Numbered from the stretch's first letter, positions 7,580-14,870 are shown. The stretch: 26,588 nt of DNA from JAXMHQ01 sp046346665 (GCA_046346665.1 JAXMHQ010000049.1:1-26588); one strand, 5' to 3'. Notes: a model not told the origin generated them from the letters alone. A program made the numbers and translations.

Positions 7580-8376
7580 AACGCCGCGAGCTCGCGCCGC
7601 CGCGACGCGAACCGGCAGCTCTGCCGGTATCCCGCCGACCGCGCCAGCGCAATCGCCTCGGCGAAATTCATCCCCACTTCGCCCGGCGCATGCGCGTCGG
7701 AGCCGAACGTGATCGGCACCCCGGCCCGCTGGGCCAGCACCAGCAGATCCCGGTTCGGGTAAATCTCCCGGCAATCCTTCCTCAGCCCCGCCGTGTTCAA
7801 TTCCACCGCACACCCCTTCCGCCGCGCCGCCTCCAGAAATCGATCGTAAAGCGGCGTGCAATCTCTCGCCGGCCGGTGCCCGAATTTTTTCGGCAGGTCC
7901 GCATGGCCGATGATCTCAAACGCCCCCAGCTCCGCCGCCGCCGTCAGGCGCTCGAAATAAACACCCCAAACCTCCCAGGCATCCCGGTGATTCCACTCCG
8001 CCAGCTTCGCCGGATTGTCCACCGCCCAGTCGTCGGAAACATAATGCACAGACCCAATGAAATAATCCCACGGATGCCGCGCCGCCAGCTCCCGGACCCA
8101 ATCCTCGCCGCCCGGGAAAAAATCCACCTCCAATGCCAGCCGGATCGTCAGTTGCGGGAAATCCTTCTGCGCCTTTCGCACGGATTCCACATACGCATCG
8201 AGCTGATCATACCGCATCCGCCAGTCGTCAAAATCGTCCCGGCGCATCGGGGAATGATCGGAAAAACCGATTTCCGTCAGCCCGATTTCGACCGCCCGGC
8301 GGGCATACTCGACGGGTTCGCCGGTGGCGTGCCGGCAGAGCGGCGTGTGCATGTGATAATCAGGCGGCAAATTCAC
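7576..8376 (-). CDS. PHP-domain phosphoesterase, histidinol-phosphatase (HisK/HisJ) family
   Basis: The protein belongs to the PHP superfamily of metal-dependent phosphoesterases. It has the N-terminal metal motif DYHMHTPLCRHA, then GFSDHSP, LEVDFFPG, FIGSVHYV, IIGHADLPKKFG, ELNTAGLRK and FGSDAH, all positions expected to ligate the trinuclear metal centre. This order is that of the HisK/HisJ histidinol-phosphatases, which make histidinol in histidine synthesis, but no his genes are nearby, so the substrate is not proven. GTG 8376 gives a 266-residue protein starting VNLPPDYHMHT like most homologues. TTG 8412 would add 12 residues and is the alternative. It lies downstream of the methyltransferase gene on the same strand, separated by a class A repeat. 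Confidence 0.85.
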   Translation of the reverse strand: MNLPPDYHMHTPLCRHATGEPVEYARRAVEIGLTEIGFSDHSPMRRDDFDDWRMRYDQLDAYVESVRKAQKDFPQLTIRLALEVDFFPGGEDWVRELAARHPWDYFIGSVHYVSDDWAVDNPAKLAEWNHRDAWEVWGVYFERLTAAAELGAFEIIGHADLPKKFGHRPARDCTPLYDRFLEAARRKGCAVELNTAGLRKDCREIYPNRDLLVLAQRAGVPITFGSDAHAPGEVGMNFAEAIALARSAGYRQSCRFASRRRELAAF

Positions 8377-8440
8377 AACACCAAGTTTCCAGCCAGCCGC
8401 CCCGCGACGCAAGTGAGAACAGAGGTGTGAGAACAGAGGA

Positions 8441-8465
8441 TGGGGCGAGACTCCGTCGAGCCCTG
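8441..8465 (+). repeat. Class A repeat, copy 2 (downstream of the methyltransferase)
   Basis: A forward-strand copy of the element, which therefore lies antisense relative to the minus-strand methyltransferase whose stop codon (8467-8469) ends one base away. Confidence 0.85.
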
Positions 8466-8466
8466 C

Positions 8467-9432
8467 CTATTCCCTCACTGCAACCACCGTCATCGTGCCG
8501 CCTTTTCCAGCCAGGCCCGCGATGCAGGTGGCGGGAATGCCGATCAGCGTGAGCGGCACGGCCAGCGCCAGCGTGGCCAGCAATTGGGAGGCGGATGCCC
8601 CTTCCTCCTGCAACACCTTTGCCCGGCCGCGTCTCAGAAAATTATAAAGCAAATTGTGCCGCAGCCCGGTCCGGTTCAGCAGCGATTGGACGAAGCTGAA
8701 CAGATCGTATTCCGGCGCGAACCCATGCCACGCCACTTCCCGAAATCCCCGCTCCGCCAGCGCCTTCGCCAGCGTCGGCCGCGTCAAATGCGTCAGGTGC
8801 CTCGGCACATCCAGGTGAAACCATTTGCCCTCCGTCCACCGCGCCTCCCAGCCGCCGAAATCGGGCACCCCGATCATCAGCACGCCGCCCGGCCGCAAAA
8901 TGCGCCGCGCTTCCTCGATCAACGATCGCGGATCCGAAAGATGTTCCAACACGTGCCAAAGCGTGATGGCGTCGAAGGATTCCGCCGGGAAGTTGAGCGA
9001 TTCCAGGCTGCCGATCCGGACCGGCAACTTCAGCACCTCGCGAGCGTAGGCCGACGCGGTGTCGGACAGTTCGGTTCCCTGGACCTGCCAGCCGCGATCC
9101 TGGAACGCCTTGAGAAGCCAGCCCCGTCCGCACCCGACGTCGAGCACCCGGCCGGGTTGACGGTTCGAAGCGGCGGATTCGACCCAGCTCACGCGTGCGG
9201 CGTAGAGACGGCGCTGGAGGAATTCCACCGGCGCAGGAAACCGGCGTCCACCCGGTGCGCCGTAGTAGCCCGCCGGATAATACTGATCCATCTGCTCCGG
9301 GGCGGGTTGGGGCAGGGTGATGGTGAATCCGCACGCGCCGCATCGGGCGATCTTGAACGGATGGCCGGTAATGTAATCCGACGCCGGGAACAACGGTTCC
9401 AGGCGGGTCGCAGGGTGCGCACACGGCGGCAT
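8467..9432 (-). CDS. Class I SAM-dependent methyltransferase
   Basis: Starting at ATG 9432 the protein has 321 residues. The N-terminal part has ARCGACGF, a CxxC pair as in methyltransferases that carry a small zinc-ribbon-like lead. It is followed by PEQMDQYYPAGYYG, a segment often seen in methyltransferases of cell-envelope sugar clusters. The Rossmann core has motif I VLDVGCGRGWLLK, an acidic motif II (GTELSD), then FDAITLWHVLEHLSDP and RILRPGGVLMIGVPD. The C-terminus is hydrophobic (LLATLALAVPLTLIGIPATCIAGLAG), suggesting one or two membrane segments. The substrate cannot be told. The frame extends upstream to 9543 into a perfect palindrome, so the longer version is unlikely. Confidence 0.85.
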   Translation of the reverse strand: MPPCAHPATRLEPLFPASDYITGHPFKIARCGACGFTITLPQPAPEQMDQYYPAGYYGAPGGRRFPAPVEFLQRRLYAARVSWVESAASNRQPGRVLDVGCGRGWLLKAFQDRGWQVQGTELSDTASAYAREVLKLPVRIGSLESLNFPAESFDAITLWHVLEHLSDPRSLIEEARRILRPGGVLMIGVPDFGGWEARWTEGKWFHLDVPRHLTHLTRPTLAKALAERGFREVAWHGFAPEYDLFSFVQSLLNRTGLRHNLLYNFLRRGRAKVLQEEGASASQLLATLALAVPLTLIGIPATCIAGLAGKGGTMTVVAVRE

Positions 9433-9516
9433 AACGTCGAAGAGAATACTGGCGGGCGCAAAGACGTGAAACAGGTTTTTTACCCTCGCCCCCAGGCCAA
9501 CCCCCTCCCAATGGCT

Positions 9517-9579
9517 CAAATGTTGAATGTCTAGATGTGACACCGGGTCCCGGTGTCACATCTAGACATTCAACATTTG
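9517..9579. repeat. Perfect 63-bp palindrome (31-bp arms, 1-nt centre)
   Basis: Left arm 9517-9547 is exactly the reverse complement of 9549-9579, with a single T at 9548 between them. The arms are made of octamer-like units (AATGTTGA, ATGTCTAG, ATGTGACA), linking it to the class B arrays. It lies between the divergent genes at 9432 (-) and 9654 (+). Confidence 0.95.
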
Positions 9580-9618
9580 GGGGTGGAGTGGACAAACATT
9601 GGCATGCTGCGGGAAGCA

Positions 9619-9647
9619 TTGCGTGCAAGAACGTATGAAGGTATGAT
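9619..9647 (+). promoter_or_regulatory. Predicted promoter, leaderless, of the gene at 9654
   Basis: TTGCGT (9619-9624) and TATGAT (9642-9647) are separated by 17 nt. The -10 ends 6 nt before ATG 9654, so the transcript would start at or near the A of ATG. No Shine-Dalgarno is present. Confidence 0.55.
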
Positions 9648-9653
9648 CGGTGA

Positions 9654-10361
9654 ATGAGGTTCCGTTTTCCTGGAACGGCCCGTTTTGCGATTTGGGCGAT
9701 CGCCGGTTTTTTGACCGCCGGCAGCCTCGCCGTCGCGGGGCCGGACTCAACGCCCGGCCAGGGTGATCCGGGGCCATTCATTTTGCGCGAGGCGGCGGCC
9801 TGCGGCCGGGTGCCGGCCAACACGAACGCGCTGCTCGCGATTACCAATTCCTGGCGCTACAGCGAGGGCCGGTTCGGGGTGCGGATCGATTTCCAGCGGG
9901 ACGATTATGCGGCCGTGCGCAGCTTTCTCGTGCAGGCATTCGGAAAGCCCGACCATAAGTCCGTCGCGACAAACCCAGTCGCCATGGCGGGTTATTGGCC
10001 GACCGCCAATTCCGGTCCGATGCAGCTTTGGTGCGATAGCTCGGGCGCGCGCGTCACGATCATTCGGAAACTGACAGCCGCGGAAGTTGAAGAGCTGGCG
10101 GCGGGGCAGGCGGAAGAGCGGTTGAAGAGCAAGGAGCAGAACGAGCGAGATATTCAGGATGCGCGGGTGCTTTACGAAGCGGGGCGTTTCAAGGAGGCGC
10201 TGGAGAAGTTGCGCGCCGTTCGCAGCCGGGATCCGGATAATCCTGCTGTGGCCTATTACGGGTTGTTGATTCAGCAGGCGCGGGAGCGGGACGGGGAGGG
10301 CAGGCAGTTGGTGCCCAGGTTTTACTACCCGACGTATCCGGTCCGTCCGGTTTACAGGTAA
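9654..10361 (+). CDS. Exported protein of unknown function with TPR-like C-terminal part
   Basis: This 235-residue protein has a signal peptide (basic start, hydrophobic FAIWAIAGFLTAGSLAVA, cleavage near AVA-GP), so it is probably periplasmic or secreted. Residues about 62-140 (WRYSEGRFGVRIDFQRDDYAAVRSFLVQAFGKPD...MQLWCDSSGARVTIIRKL) form a compact unknown domain. Residues 140-165 are charged and probably helical (AAEVEELAAGQAEERLKSKEQ). Residues about 165-205 (DARVLYEAGRFKEALEKLRAVRSRDPDNPAVAYYGLLIQQA) match one tetratricopeptide-like repeat. The tail is proline/tyrosine-rich. I do not recognise a family or function. The start is supported by a leaderless-type promoter and by the signal peptide. 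Confidence 0.75.
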   Translation: MRFRFPGTARFAIWAIAGFLTAGSLAVAGPDSTPGQGDPGPFILREAAACGRVPANTNALLAITNSWRYSEGRFGVRIDFQRDDYAAVRSFLVQAFGKPDHKSVATNPVAMAGYWPTANSGPMQLWCDSSGARVTIIRKLTAAEVEELAAGQAEERLKSKEQNERDIQDARVLYEAGRFKEALEKLRAVRSRDPDNPAVAYYGLLIQQARERDGEGRQLVPRFYYPTYPVRPVYR

Positions 10362-10378
10362 TTGAGCCACCGTTCAGC

Positions 10379-10405
10379 CAGGGCTCGACGGAGTCTCGCC
10401 CCACC
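10379..10405 (-). repeat. Class A repeat, copy 3 (reverse)
   Basis: A minus-strand copy of the class A element that starts 17 nt after the stop of the gene at 9654-10361. Confidence 0.85.
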
Positions 10406-10444
10406 GGGGGGAGACTTTGCGCGCTTCGTGCCTTCGTGGTGATC

Positions 10445-10460
10445 AAAGGATGGGTCCTTT
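10445..10460. other. Short perfect hairpin upstream of purA
   Basis: AAAGGA and TCCTTT pair exactly around a TGGG loop. It follows a TTCGTGCCTTCGTGG-like stretch. With no T-run it is not a canonical terminator. Its role is unknown. Confidence 0.4.
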
Positions 10461-10488
10461 CGCCGCCTTCGTGGGGCCGTGAATCGCG

Positions 10489-10517
10489 TTGACAGTGGCG
10501 GGGCTTGTTTTTACTTT
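10489..10517 (+). promoter_or_regulatory. Predicted purA promoter
   Basis: A perfect TTGACA (10489-10494) is followed after 17 nt by TACTTT (10512-10517), which keeps the three most conserved -10 positions. The implied leader to ATG 10608 is about 85 nt and has no obvious Shine-Dalgarno near the start codon. Confidence 0.5.
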
Positions 10518-10607
10518 CTGCGCGCAAAGACACCCGGCTTTGCCCCGAATGCGAGTTCGGGGATTTTTATTGCAGAGGTTCCAGCCAGATCGGCTGCGTT
10601 TACGTAT

Positions 10608-11873
10608 ATGAACACAATTTTGGTCGGCGCCCAGTGGGGCGATGAAGGCAAGGGCAAGATCATCGACGTCCTGACGGAACAGGCGGACGTTGTGGTTCGC
10701 AGCCAGGGCGGCAACAACGCCGGACACACCGTGTTCATCGGCAAACAAAAATTCGTCCTCCACCTCGTCCCGTCCGGCATCCTCCGCAACAAGAAGCGCT
10801 GCATCATCGGAAACGGCGTTGTCGTCGATCCCGTCGGGCTCGTTGAGGAAATCGAGGGATTGCGAAAGCTGAAGGTGAAAGTGGCGGGCAACCTGTTCGT
10901 GAGCGAGACTGCGCACCTGGTTTTGCCATATCACCGCGAGCTGGATGCCCAGCGCGAAACGCGCAAGGGCAAGAACAAGATCGGCACAACGAAACGCGGC
11001 ATCGGGCCCGCCTACGGCGACAAGGCCGCGCGCACCGGGCTGCGCATGATCGACCTGGTCAACCCGGCCCGGTTCAAGGACCAGCTCGCCCTGCGCATTC
11101 GTGAAAACAACGAAGTGCTGAAAGCGTTCGGCGCGCCGCCGCTGTCCTTCGCCAAGGTGCACAAGGCCTACCGCGAAGCCGGCGATTATTTGCGCCCGTT
11201 CGTCGCCAACACGGTTCTTATGCTCCATGAAGCCCTCCAGCGCGGCGACGAGATCCTGTTCGAAGGCGCGCAGGGCACGTTCCTCGACATCGACCACGGC
11301 ACCTATCCGTTTGTGACGTCGTCCAACACGACGGCCGGCGGCGCGTGCACCGGGTCGGGGGTCGCCCCGCACCGGATGGACCGCGTGGTGGGCGTGATGA
11401 AGGCCTACACGACGCGCGTGGGCGAAGGGCCGTTGCCGACTGAGAACGCGGAGATCGCCGACATGCTGCACGCAATGGGCCGCGAGTTCGGCGCCACCAC
11501 GGGCCGCGCCCGGCGCTGCGGCTGGTTTGACTCCATCGCCACCCGCCACGCCACCATGGTCAACGGCATCGACGAACTGGCGATCACCAACATCGACGGA
11601 TTGGACACGGTGGAAACCATCAAGGTCTGCATCGGATACCGCGATGGCGGGAAGCGGTACGATCATGTGCCGAACGACGTCGAAGTGCTGGCGCGTTGCC
11701 AGCCGGTGTATGCCGAGTTTCCGGGCTGGCTGGCCGACACGACATCGGTTCGGCGCTTCAAGGATTTGCCGCCGAAATGCCGGGCGTATTTGAAGGCTAT
11801 TTCCGAACTGACCGGGGCGAAGCTGGCGATCGCGTCCGTCGGCCCCGGCCGCGACCAGACGATTTTTGTTTGA
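10608..11873 (+). CDS. purA: Adenylosuccinate synthetase
   Basis: PurA joins IMP and aspartate with GTP hydrolysis, the first committed step from IMP to AMP, in the cytosol. The 421-residue protein starts MNTILVGAQWGDEGKGK. D12 and H40 (in QGGNNAGHTV) are the catalytic acid/base pair. The remaining blocks are in order: HLVPSGIL, KRGIGPAYGDKAARTGLR, LFEGAQGTFLDIDHGTYPFVTSSNTTAGGACTGSG, TRVGEGPLPTE, FGATTGRARRCGWFD and a C-terminal SVGPGRDQTI. The open frame runs 43 codons upstream, but ATG 10608 gives the family start and length. The opposite strand shows a 546-codon open frame, which is a composition artefact. uppS follows after 25 nt and is probably co-transcribed. Confidence 0.97.
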   Translation: MNTILVGAQWGDEGKGKIIDVLTEQADVVVRSQGGNNAGHTVFIGKQKFVLHLVPSGILRNKKRCIIGNGVVVDPVGLVEEIEGLRKLKVKVAGNLFVSETAHLVLPYHRELDAQRETRKGKNKIGTTKRGIGPAYGDKAARTGLRMIDLVNPARFKDQLALRIRENNEVLKAFGAPPLSFAKVHKAYREAGDYLRPFVANTVLMLHEALQRGDEILFEGAQGTFLDIDHGTYPFVTSSNTTAGGACTGSGVAPHRMDRVVGVMKAYTTRVGEGPLPTENAEIADMLHAMGREFGATTGRARRCGWFDSIATRHATMVNGIDELAITNIDGLDTVETIKVCIGYRDGGKRYDHVPNDVEVLARCQPVYAEFPGWLADTTSVRRFKDLPPKCRAYLKAISELTGAKLAIASVGPGRDQTIFV

Positions 11874-11898
11874 TCCGCCCCGGTGCGGGCGGTGAACC

Positions 11899-12636
11899 AT
11901 GACAGCCGCAACCACGAGCTTATCCGCCGGCGCGCGGGCCAACCTGCCGCAGCATGTTGCCGTGATCATGGATGGCAACGGCCGCTGGGCCCGCGAACGC
12001 CATCTGCCGCGCATCGAAGGCCACCGGCAGGGCGCCGAATCCGCCCGCGTCATCATCCGCGCCGCCGGCGAACTTGGAATCAAATACCTGACACTCTACG
12101 CGTTCTCCGTCGAAAACTGGAACCGGCCCAAGGAGGAGGTGGACGCGTTGATGAAATATCTCGTCCATTATCTCAAAACCGAAACCTCCGAGCTCAATAA
12201 AAACAACGTCCGCCTCGAAGTGATCGGCCAGGTCTATCGCCTGCCCGAAAACGTCCAGGAACAACTCCAGAAATCCATCGCGGCACTCTCCCGCAACAAC
12301 GGCCTGACCCTCATCATGGCGCTGAGTTACGGGGGCCGGACGGAGATAGTCGACGCCGCCCGCAGCCTCGCCGCCAAGGTCAAGGCGCGCGAACTCGATC
12401 CGGCCGACATCACCGAGTCCGTGTTCGCGCAGCATCTTTACACGCGGAACTGGCCCGATCCCGACCTGCTCATCCGCACCAGCGGCGAGATGCGGATCAG
12501 CAATTTTCTGCTCTGGCAGATTTCCTACGCCGAACTTGTCATCACCCCGACGCTCTGGCCGGACTTCCGGAAGGCCCACTTCCACGCCGCCCTCGAGGAA
12601 TATCACCGGCGGAACCGCAGGTTCGGCGGACTTTGA
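11899..12636 (+). CDS. uppS: Undecaprenyl diphosphate synthase (cis-prenyltransferase)
   Basis: UppS condenses isopentenyl diphosphates onto farnesyl diphosphate in cis to make the C55 lipid carrier for peptidoglycan and other envelope polymers. The 245-residue protein has VAVIMDGNGRWA with catalytic D25, followed by GHRQGAE, LTLYAFSVENWNRP, ALSYGGRTEI and the diphosphate-binding block LLIRTSGEMRISNFLLWQISYAEL, with TPTLWPDF near the C-terminus. All conserved regions are intact and length is normal. It sits 25 nt after purA, so it is likely translated from the purA transcript; the region before ATG is GC-rich with only a weak ribosome binding site. A class A repeat starts 7 nt after its stop. 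cdsA, often adjacent to uppS in other bacteria, is 2.3 kb downstream. Confidence 0.97.
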   Translation: MTAATTSLSAGARANLPQHVAVIMDGNGRWARERHLPRIEGHRQGAESARVIIRAAGELGIKYLTLYAFSVENWNRPKEEVDALMKYLVHYLKTETSELNKNNVRLEVIGQVYRLPENVQEQLQKSIAALSRNNGLTLIMALSYGGRTEIVDAARSLAAKVKARELDPADITESVFAQHLYTRNWPDPDLLIRTSGEMRISNFLLWQISYAELVITPTLWPDFRKAHFHAALEEYHRRNRRFGGL

Positions 12637-12643
12637 TCCAAAA

Positions 12644-12670
12644 GGTGGGGCGAGACTCCGTCGAGCCCTG
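12644..12670 (+). repeat. Class A repeat, copy 4 (downstream of uppS)
   Basis: A forward copy of the class A element 7 nt after the uppS stop. Confidence 0.85.
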
Positions 12671-12675
12671 TTCCC

Positions 12676-12694
12676 ATAGTCGCAATCGTCAGAG
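12676..12694 (+). repeat. Truncated class C repeat
   Basis: ATAGTCGCAATCGTCAGAG matches the first half of the class C REP-like unit but lacks the second arm, so it looks like a decayed copy joined between a class A and a class B element. Confidence 0.5.
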
Positions 12695-12700
12695 TCCCTC

Positions 12701-12793
12701 CGGATTATTGGATCGATGGATTCCTGGATAAATGGGAATACCTCCGCGCGGAGTCCATCTATTAATCCACAAATCGATAAATCCATTCATCCC
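12701..12793. repeat. 8-bp tandem units in inverted arms (class B, locus 4)
   Basis: The left arm consists of octamers CGGATTAT, TGGATCGA, TGGATTCC, TGGATAAA. The right arm, read on the other strand, has GGGATGAA, TGGATTTA, TCGATTTG, TGGATTAA. The centre contains CCGCGCGG. It fills the gap between uppS and the phosphofructokinase gene. Confidence 0.75.
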
Positions 12794-12856
12794 CTGGGCT
12801 GGTCGAGGACGCGCACGATTCCAGCACTCCCGCGCCCGATTGTCACAATATTTCCC

Positions 12857-12884
12857 TCGTCAACCGCCGTCCGATTCCTAAACT
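12857..12884 (+). promoter_or_regulatory. Possible pfk promoter (leaderless arrangement)
   Basis: TCGTCA (12857-12862), 16 nt, then TAAACT (12879-12884), which is the same -10 hexamer as in front of arsR. It ends 6 nt before ATG 12891. No Shine-Dalgarno is seen. Confidence 0.4.
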
Positions 12885-12890
12885 CGCCGC

Positions 12891-14012
12891 ATGGCAAAGC
12901 GCATCGGCATCATTACCGCAGGCGGCGACAGTCCGGGCTTGAATGCCGCGATTCGCGGAGTCGGCAAAGCCGCGCTGGGCGTGCCGGGGATGGAGATTTT
13001 TGGGTTCCGGGACGGATTTCGCGGGCTCGCTGAGGACTTTCGGATCAACCTGGACAAGCACACGCTCGCGGGAATTCTCACCATCGGCGGCACCATTCTC
13101 GGCACGGGCCGGGACAAGCCGCACCGGATGGAGGTGGACGGCGAGATGCGCGACATGACGGATGTGATTGCCCGGAATTACCGCCGGCTGAAGCTGGACG
13201 CGCTGGTGTGCATCGGAGGCGGCGGCACTCACAAGAACGCGCTGCGGCTGGTGGAGAAGGGGCTCAACATCATCACGCTGCCGAAAACCATCGACAACGA
13301 CGTGGCCATGACCGATTCCACGATCGGGTTTGATACCGCGCTTGGAATTGCCACCGATGCCATCGACCGGTTGCACAGCACGGCGCACAGCCATCATCGG
13401 ATCATCATCGCGGAGATCATGGGGCACCGGGCCGGCTGGCTGGCGCTGGGCGCCGGCATCGCGGGCGGGGCCGACGTGATCCTGATCCCGGAGATTCCCT
13501 ACGATGTGCGCCGCATCGCCGCCGCCATCCGGCAGCGCAGCCGGCACGGGACGAATTTCAGCATCGTGGCCGTCGCGGAAGGGGCCATGAGTATCGAGGA
13601 CGCAAACGCATTCGAGGAAGCAGCGCGGCGGAAACGCATGGCCCGGACGAAAACCGCCAAGCAACGGGCCAAGACGGAGTTGACGGTTCTGAACGCGAGG
13701 CATTCCGGGAACACCTTGCGGCTTTCGAAACAACTCGAGGAACTGACGCACCTGGAGGCCCGGGTGACCATTCTCGGTTATGTCCAGCGCGGCGGCACGC
13801 CGTCCGCCGGCGACCGCCTGCTCGCCACGCGGCTCGGCACCGCCTGTGTGGATCTCATCCAGAAAGGAATTTTCGGCGTCATGGTGGCCGCCCGCGGCGA
13901 AGGCACCCGCCCCGTCCCCATCAGCGAAGTCGCCGGCAAACTCAAACTCGTCCCGCCCGCACATTCCTGGATCGAATCCGCCCGCCACGTCGGAACCAGC
14001 CTGGGGGATTGA
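12891..14012 (+). CDS. pfkA: 6-phosphofructokinase, divergent subtype
   Basis: Phosphofructokinase phosphorylates fructose 6-phosphate to the 1,6-bisphosphate in glycolysis. The 373-residue protein has the P-loop-like TAGGDSPGLNA (9-19), PKTIDNDVAMTDSTIGFDTA (131-150, catalytic D135/D137), the sugar-binding MGHRAGWLAL and IPEIPYD segments, and VQRGGTPSAGDR near the C-terminus. The nucleotide loop, GGDGS in the E. coli ATP enzyme, reads GGGGT here (109-113), so the metal-binding aspartate is replaced by glycine. K132 replaces the glycine found in ATP-dependent enzymes and is a mark of pyrophosphate or mixed-donor types. The phosphoryl donor is therefore uncertain. The ATG at 12891 is followed by the family-typical MAKRIGIITAGGDSPG. 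It is preceded by a leaderless-type -10. Confidence 0.92.
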   Translation: MAKRIGIITAGGDSPGLNAAIRGVGKAALGVPGMEIFGFRDGFRGLAEDFRINLDKHTLAGILTIGGTILGTGRDKPHRMEVDGEMRDMTDVIARNYRRLKLDALVCIGGGGTHKNALRLVEKGLNIITLPKTIDNDVAMTDSTIGFDTALGIATDAIDRLHSTAHSHHRIIIAEIMGHRAGWLALGAGIAGGADVILIPEIPYDVRRIAAAIRQRSRHGTNFSIVAVAEGAMSIEDANAFEEAARRKRMARTKTAKQRAKTELTVLNARHSGNTLRLSKQLEELTHLEARVTILGYVQRGGTPSAGDRLLATRLGTACVDLIQKGIFGVMVAARGEGTRPVPISEVAGKLKLVPPAHSWIESARHVGTSLGD

Positions 14013-14018
14013 AAGGGT

Positions 14019-14118
14019 TTTTGGATTATTGGATTGATGGATAAATGGGGATGACTTCGCCGAGCAGTCCCTGCATTTATCCATCACTCCACGACTCCAT
14101 TACTCCAGCACTCCACTT
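14019..14118. repeat. 8-bp tandem units in inverted arms (class B, locus 5)
   Basis: The left arm (14021-14052) is TTGGATTA, TTGGATTG, ATGGATAA, ATGGGGAT. The right arm (14073-14117), read on the minus strand, is GTGGAGTG, CTGGAGTA, ATGGAGTC, GTGGAGTG, ATGGATAA. It lies between convergent genes and runs into the 3' end of the PPOX-fold gene, supplying its stop codon. Confidence 0.8.
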
Positions 14119-14660
14119 TCCCCGTAACCCCTGAGTCCGTCGATGCTCCTCGCATTTTTCTCGCGGCGGTATTTCGCCACGCCGTCGGGGCCCTTGGATT
14201 CCGCCCAGCGATCCAGGTTGTCGCGTGAGCCGAGGAATTCGTAACGCGGCACGGACATGCCGCAGGAATCCGAGATCCTCGTTACCGTCACCAGGATCAC
14301 GGCGCGAGCGCCGGGCAGGGCGGGGAAGCGGGCCGCCAGCGCCGCATGCCGTGGGTCGGACGGATACACCGGCTCGCCGCGCCCGTGAAGTCGGACAATC
14401 CTGGGCGGACCGGCAAACGCGCAGAACATGACGACGATCCGGCCGTTCTCCTGCAAGTGCGCGATCGTTTCGACGCCGCTGCCGGTGAGGTCCAGGTAGG
14501 CCACGCGGCAATCTTCAAGAATTCGGAAAGTGTCGCCTCCCTTGGGCGAACAATTGATGTGGCCGGCGGCGTCGATCGGCGCGGTGGAGACAAAGAAGAT
14601 GCGCTGCTGTTGAATCCAGCTGCGAAGTTCGTCCGAGATTTCAGCGTGAACACGGCCCAT
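14100..14660 (-). CDS. PPOX-fold flavoprotein (pyridoxamine 5'-phosphate oxidase family, not PdxH)
   Basis: The 186-residue protein has the FMN-binding split-barrel fold of the PNPOx family: an N-terminal helix, IQQQRIFFVSTAPIDAAGHINCSPKGGDTFRIL, VAYLDLTGSGVETIAHLQENGRIVVMFCAF and RLHGRGEPVY. It lacks the PdxH C-terminal block (EFWQG..RLHDR), so it is a separate family, often annotated as pyridoxamine 5'-phosphate oxidase-related or general FMN/F420-binding. The physiological substrate is unknown. The last residues (GESGVLE) are encoded by a class B repeat (14073-14117) and the TAA stop lies in it, so the native C-terminus has probably been altered. ATG 14660 is the start; cdsA is divergent, with a heptamer array between. 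Confidence 0.85.
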   Translation of the reverse strand: MGRVHAEISDELRSWIQQQRIFFVSTAPIDAAGHINCSPKGGDTFRILEDCRVAYLDLTGSGVETIAHLQENGRIVVMFCAFAGPPRIVRLHGRGEPVYPSDPRHAALAARFPALPGARAVILVTVTRISDSCGMSVPRYEFLGSRDNLDRWAESKGPDGVAKYRREKNARSIDGLRGYGESGVLE

Positions 14661-14704
14661 AAATTGGATGCGATTACCTAGGCCATTCCGGCGGTACTGT
14701 CAAT

Positions 14705-14870
14705 GGAGTGCGGAGTGCGGAATGCGGAGTGCGGAATCCTGGCGGCGGCGCTGTTCGCCCGGTCTAATGTAGCAGCCGACGTAAGAAGGCTCACGATTTT
14801 CGGCGTTTTCGAACAATCAGAGATGAAAGCGGCCGCCAGGATTCCGCACTCCGCACTCCGCATTCCGCAT
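14705..14870. repeat. 7-bp tandem units in inverted arms (class B, locus 6)
   Basis: Five heptamers GGAGTGC/GGAATGC (14705-14739) form the left arm and the reverse complement of four and a half such units (14839-14870) the right. The inner 21 bp are a perfect inverted repeat (14726-14746 with 14832-14852). Between the arms lies a class D element. Confidence 0.9.
14769..14793 (+). repeat. Class D repeat, copy 1
   Basis: A 25-bp element beginning GTAGCAGCCGACGT and ending GGCTCA. It recurs at 23411-23435 and, inverted, at 25316-25340. Confidence 0.85.

Noticed and set aside
10443..12083. A 546-codon open frame on the minus strand
   Set aside because: It lies entirely over purA and the start of uppS, which have unambiguous motifs. 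The protein has no recognisable domain and arises from high GC content.
12843..14087. A 414-codon minus-strand frame
   Set aside because: It is a shadow of the phosphofructokinase gene, with no domain or start signal.
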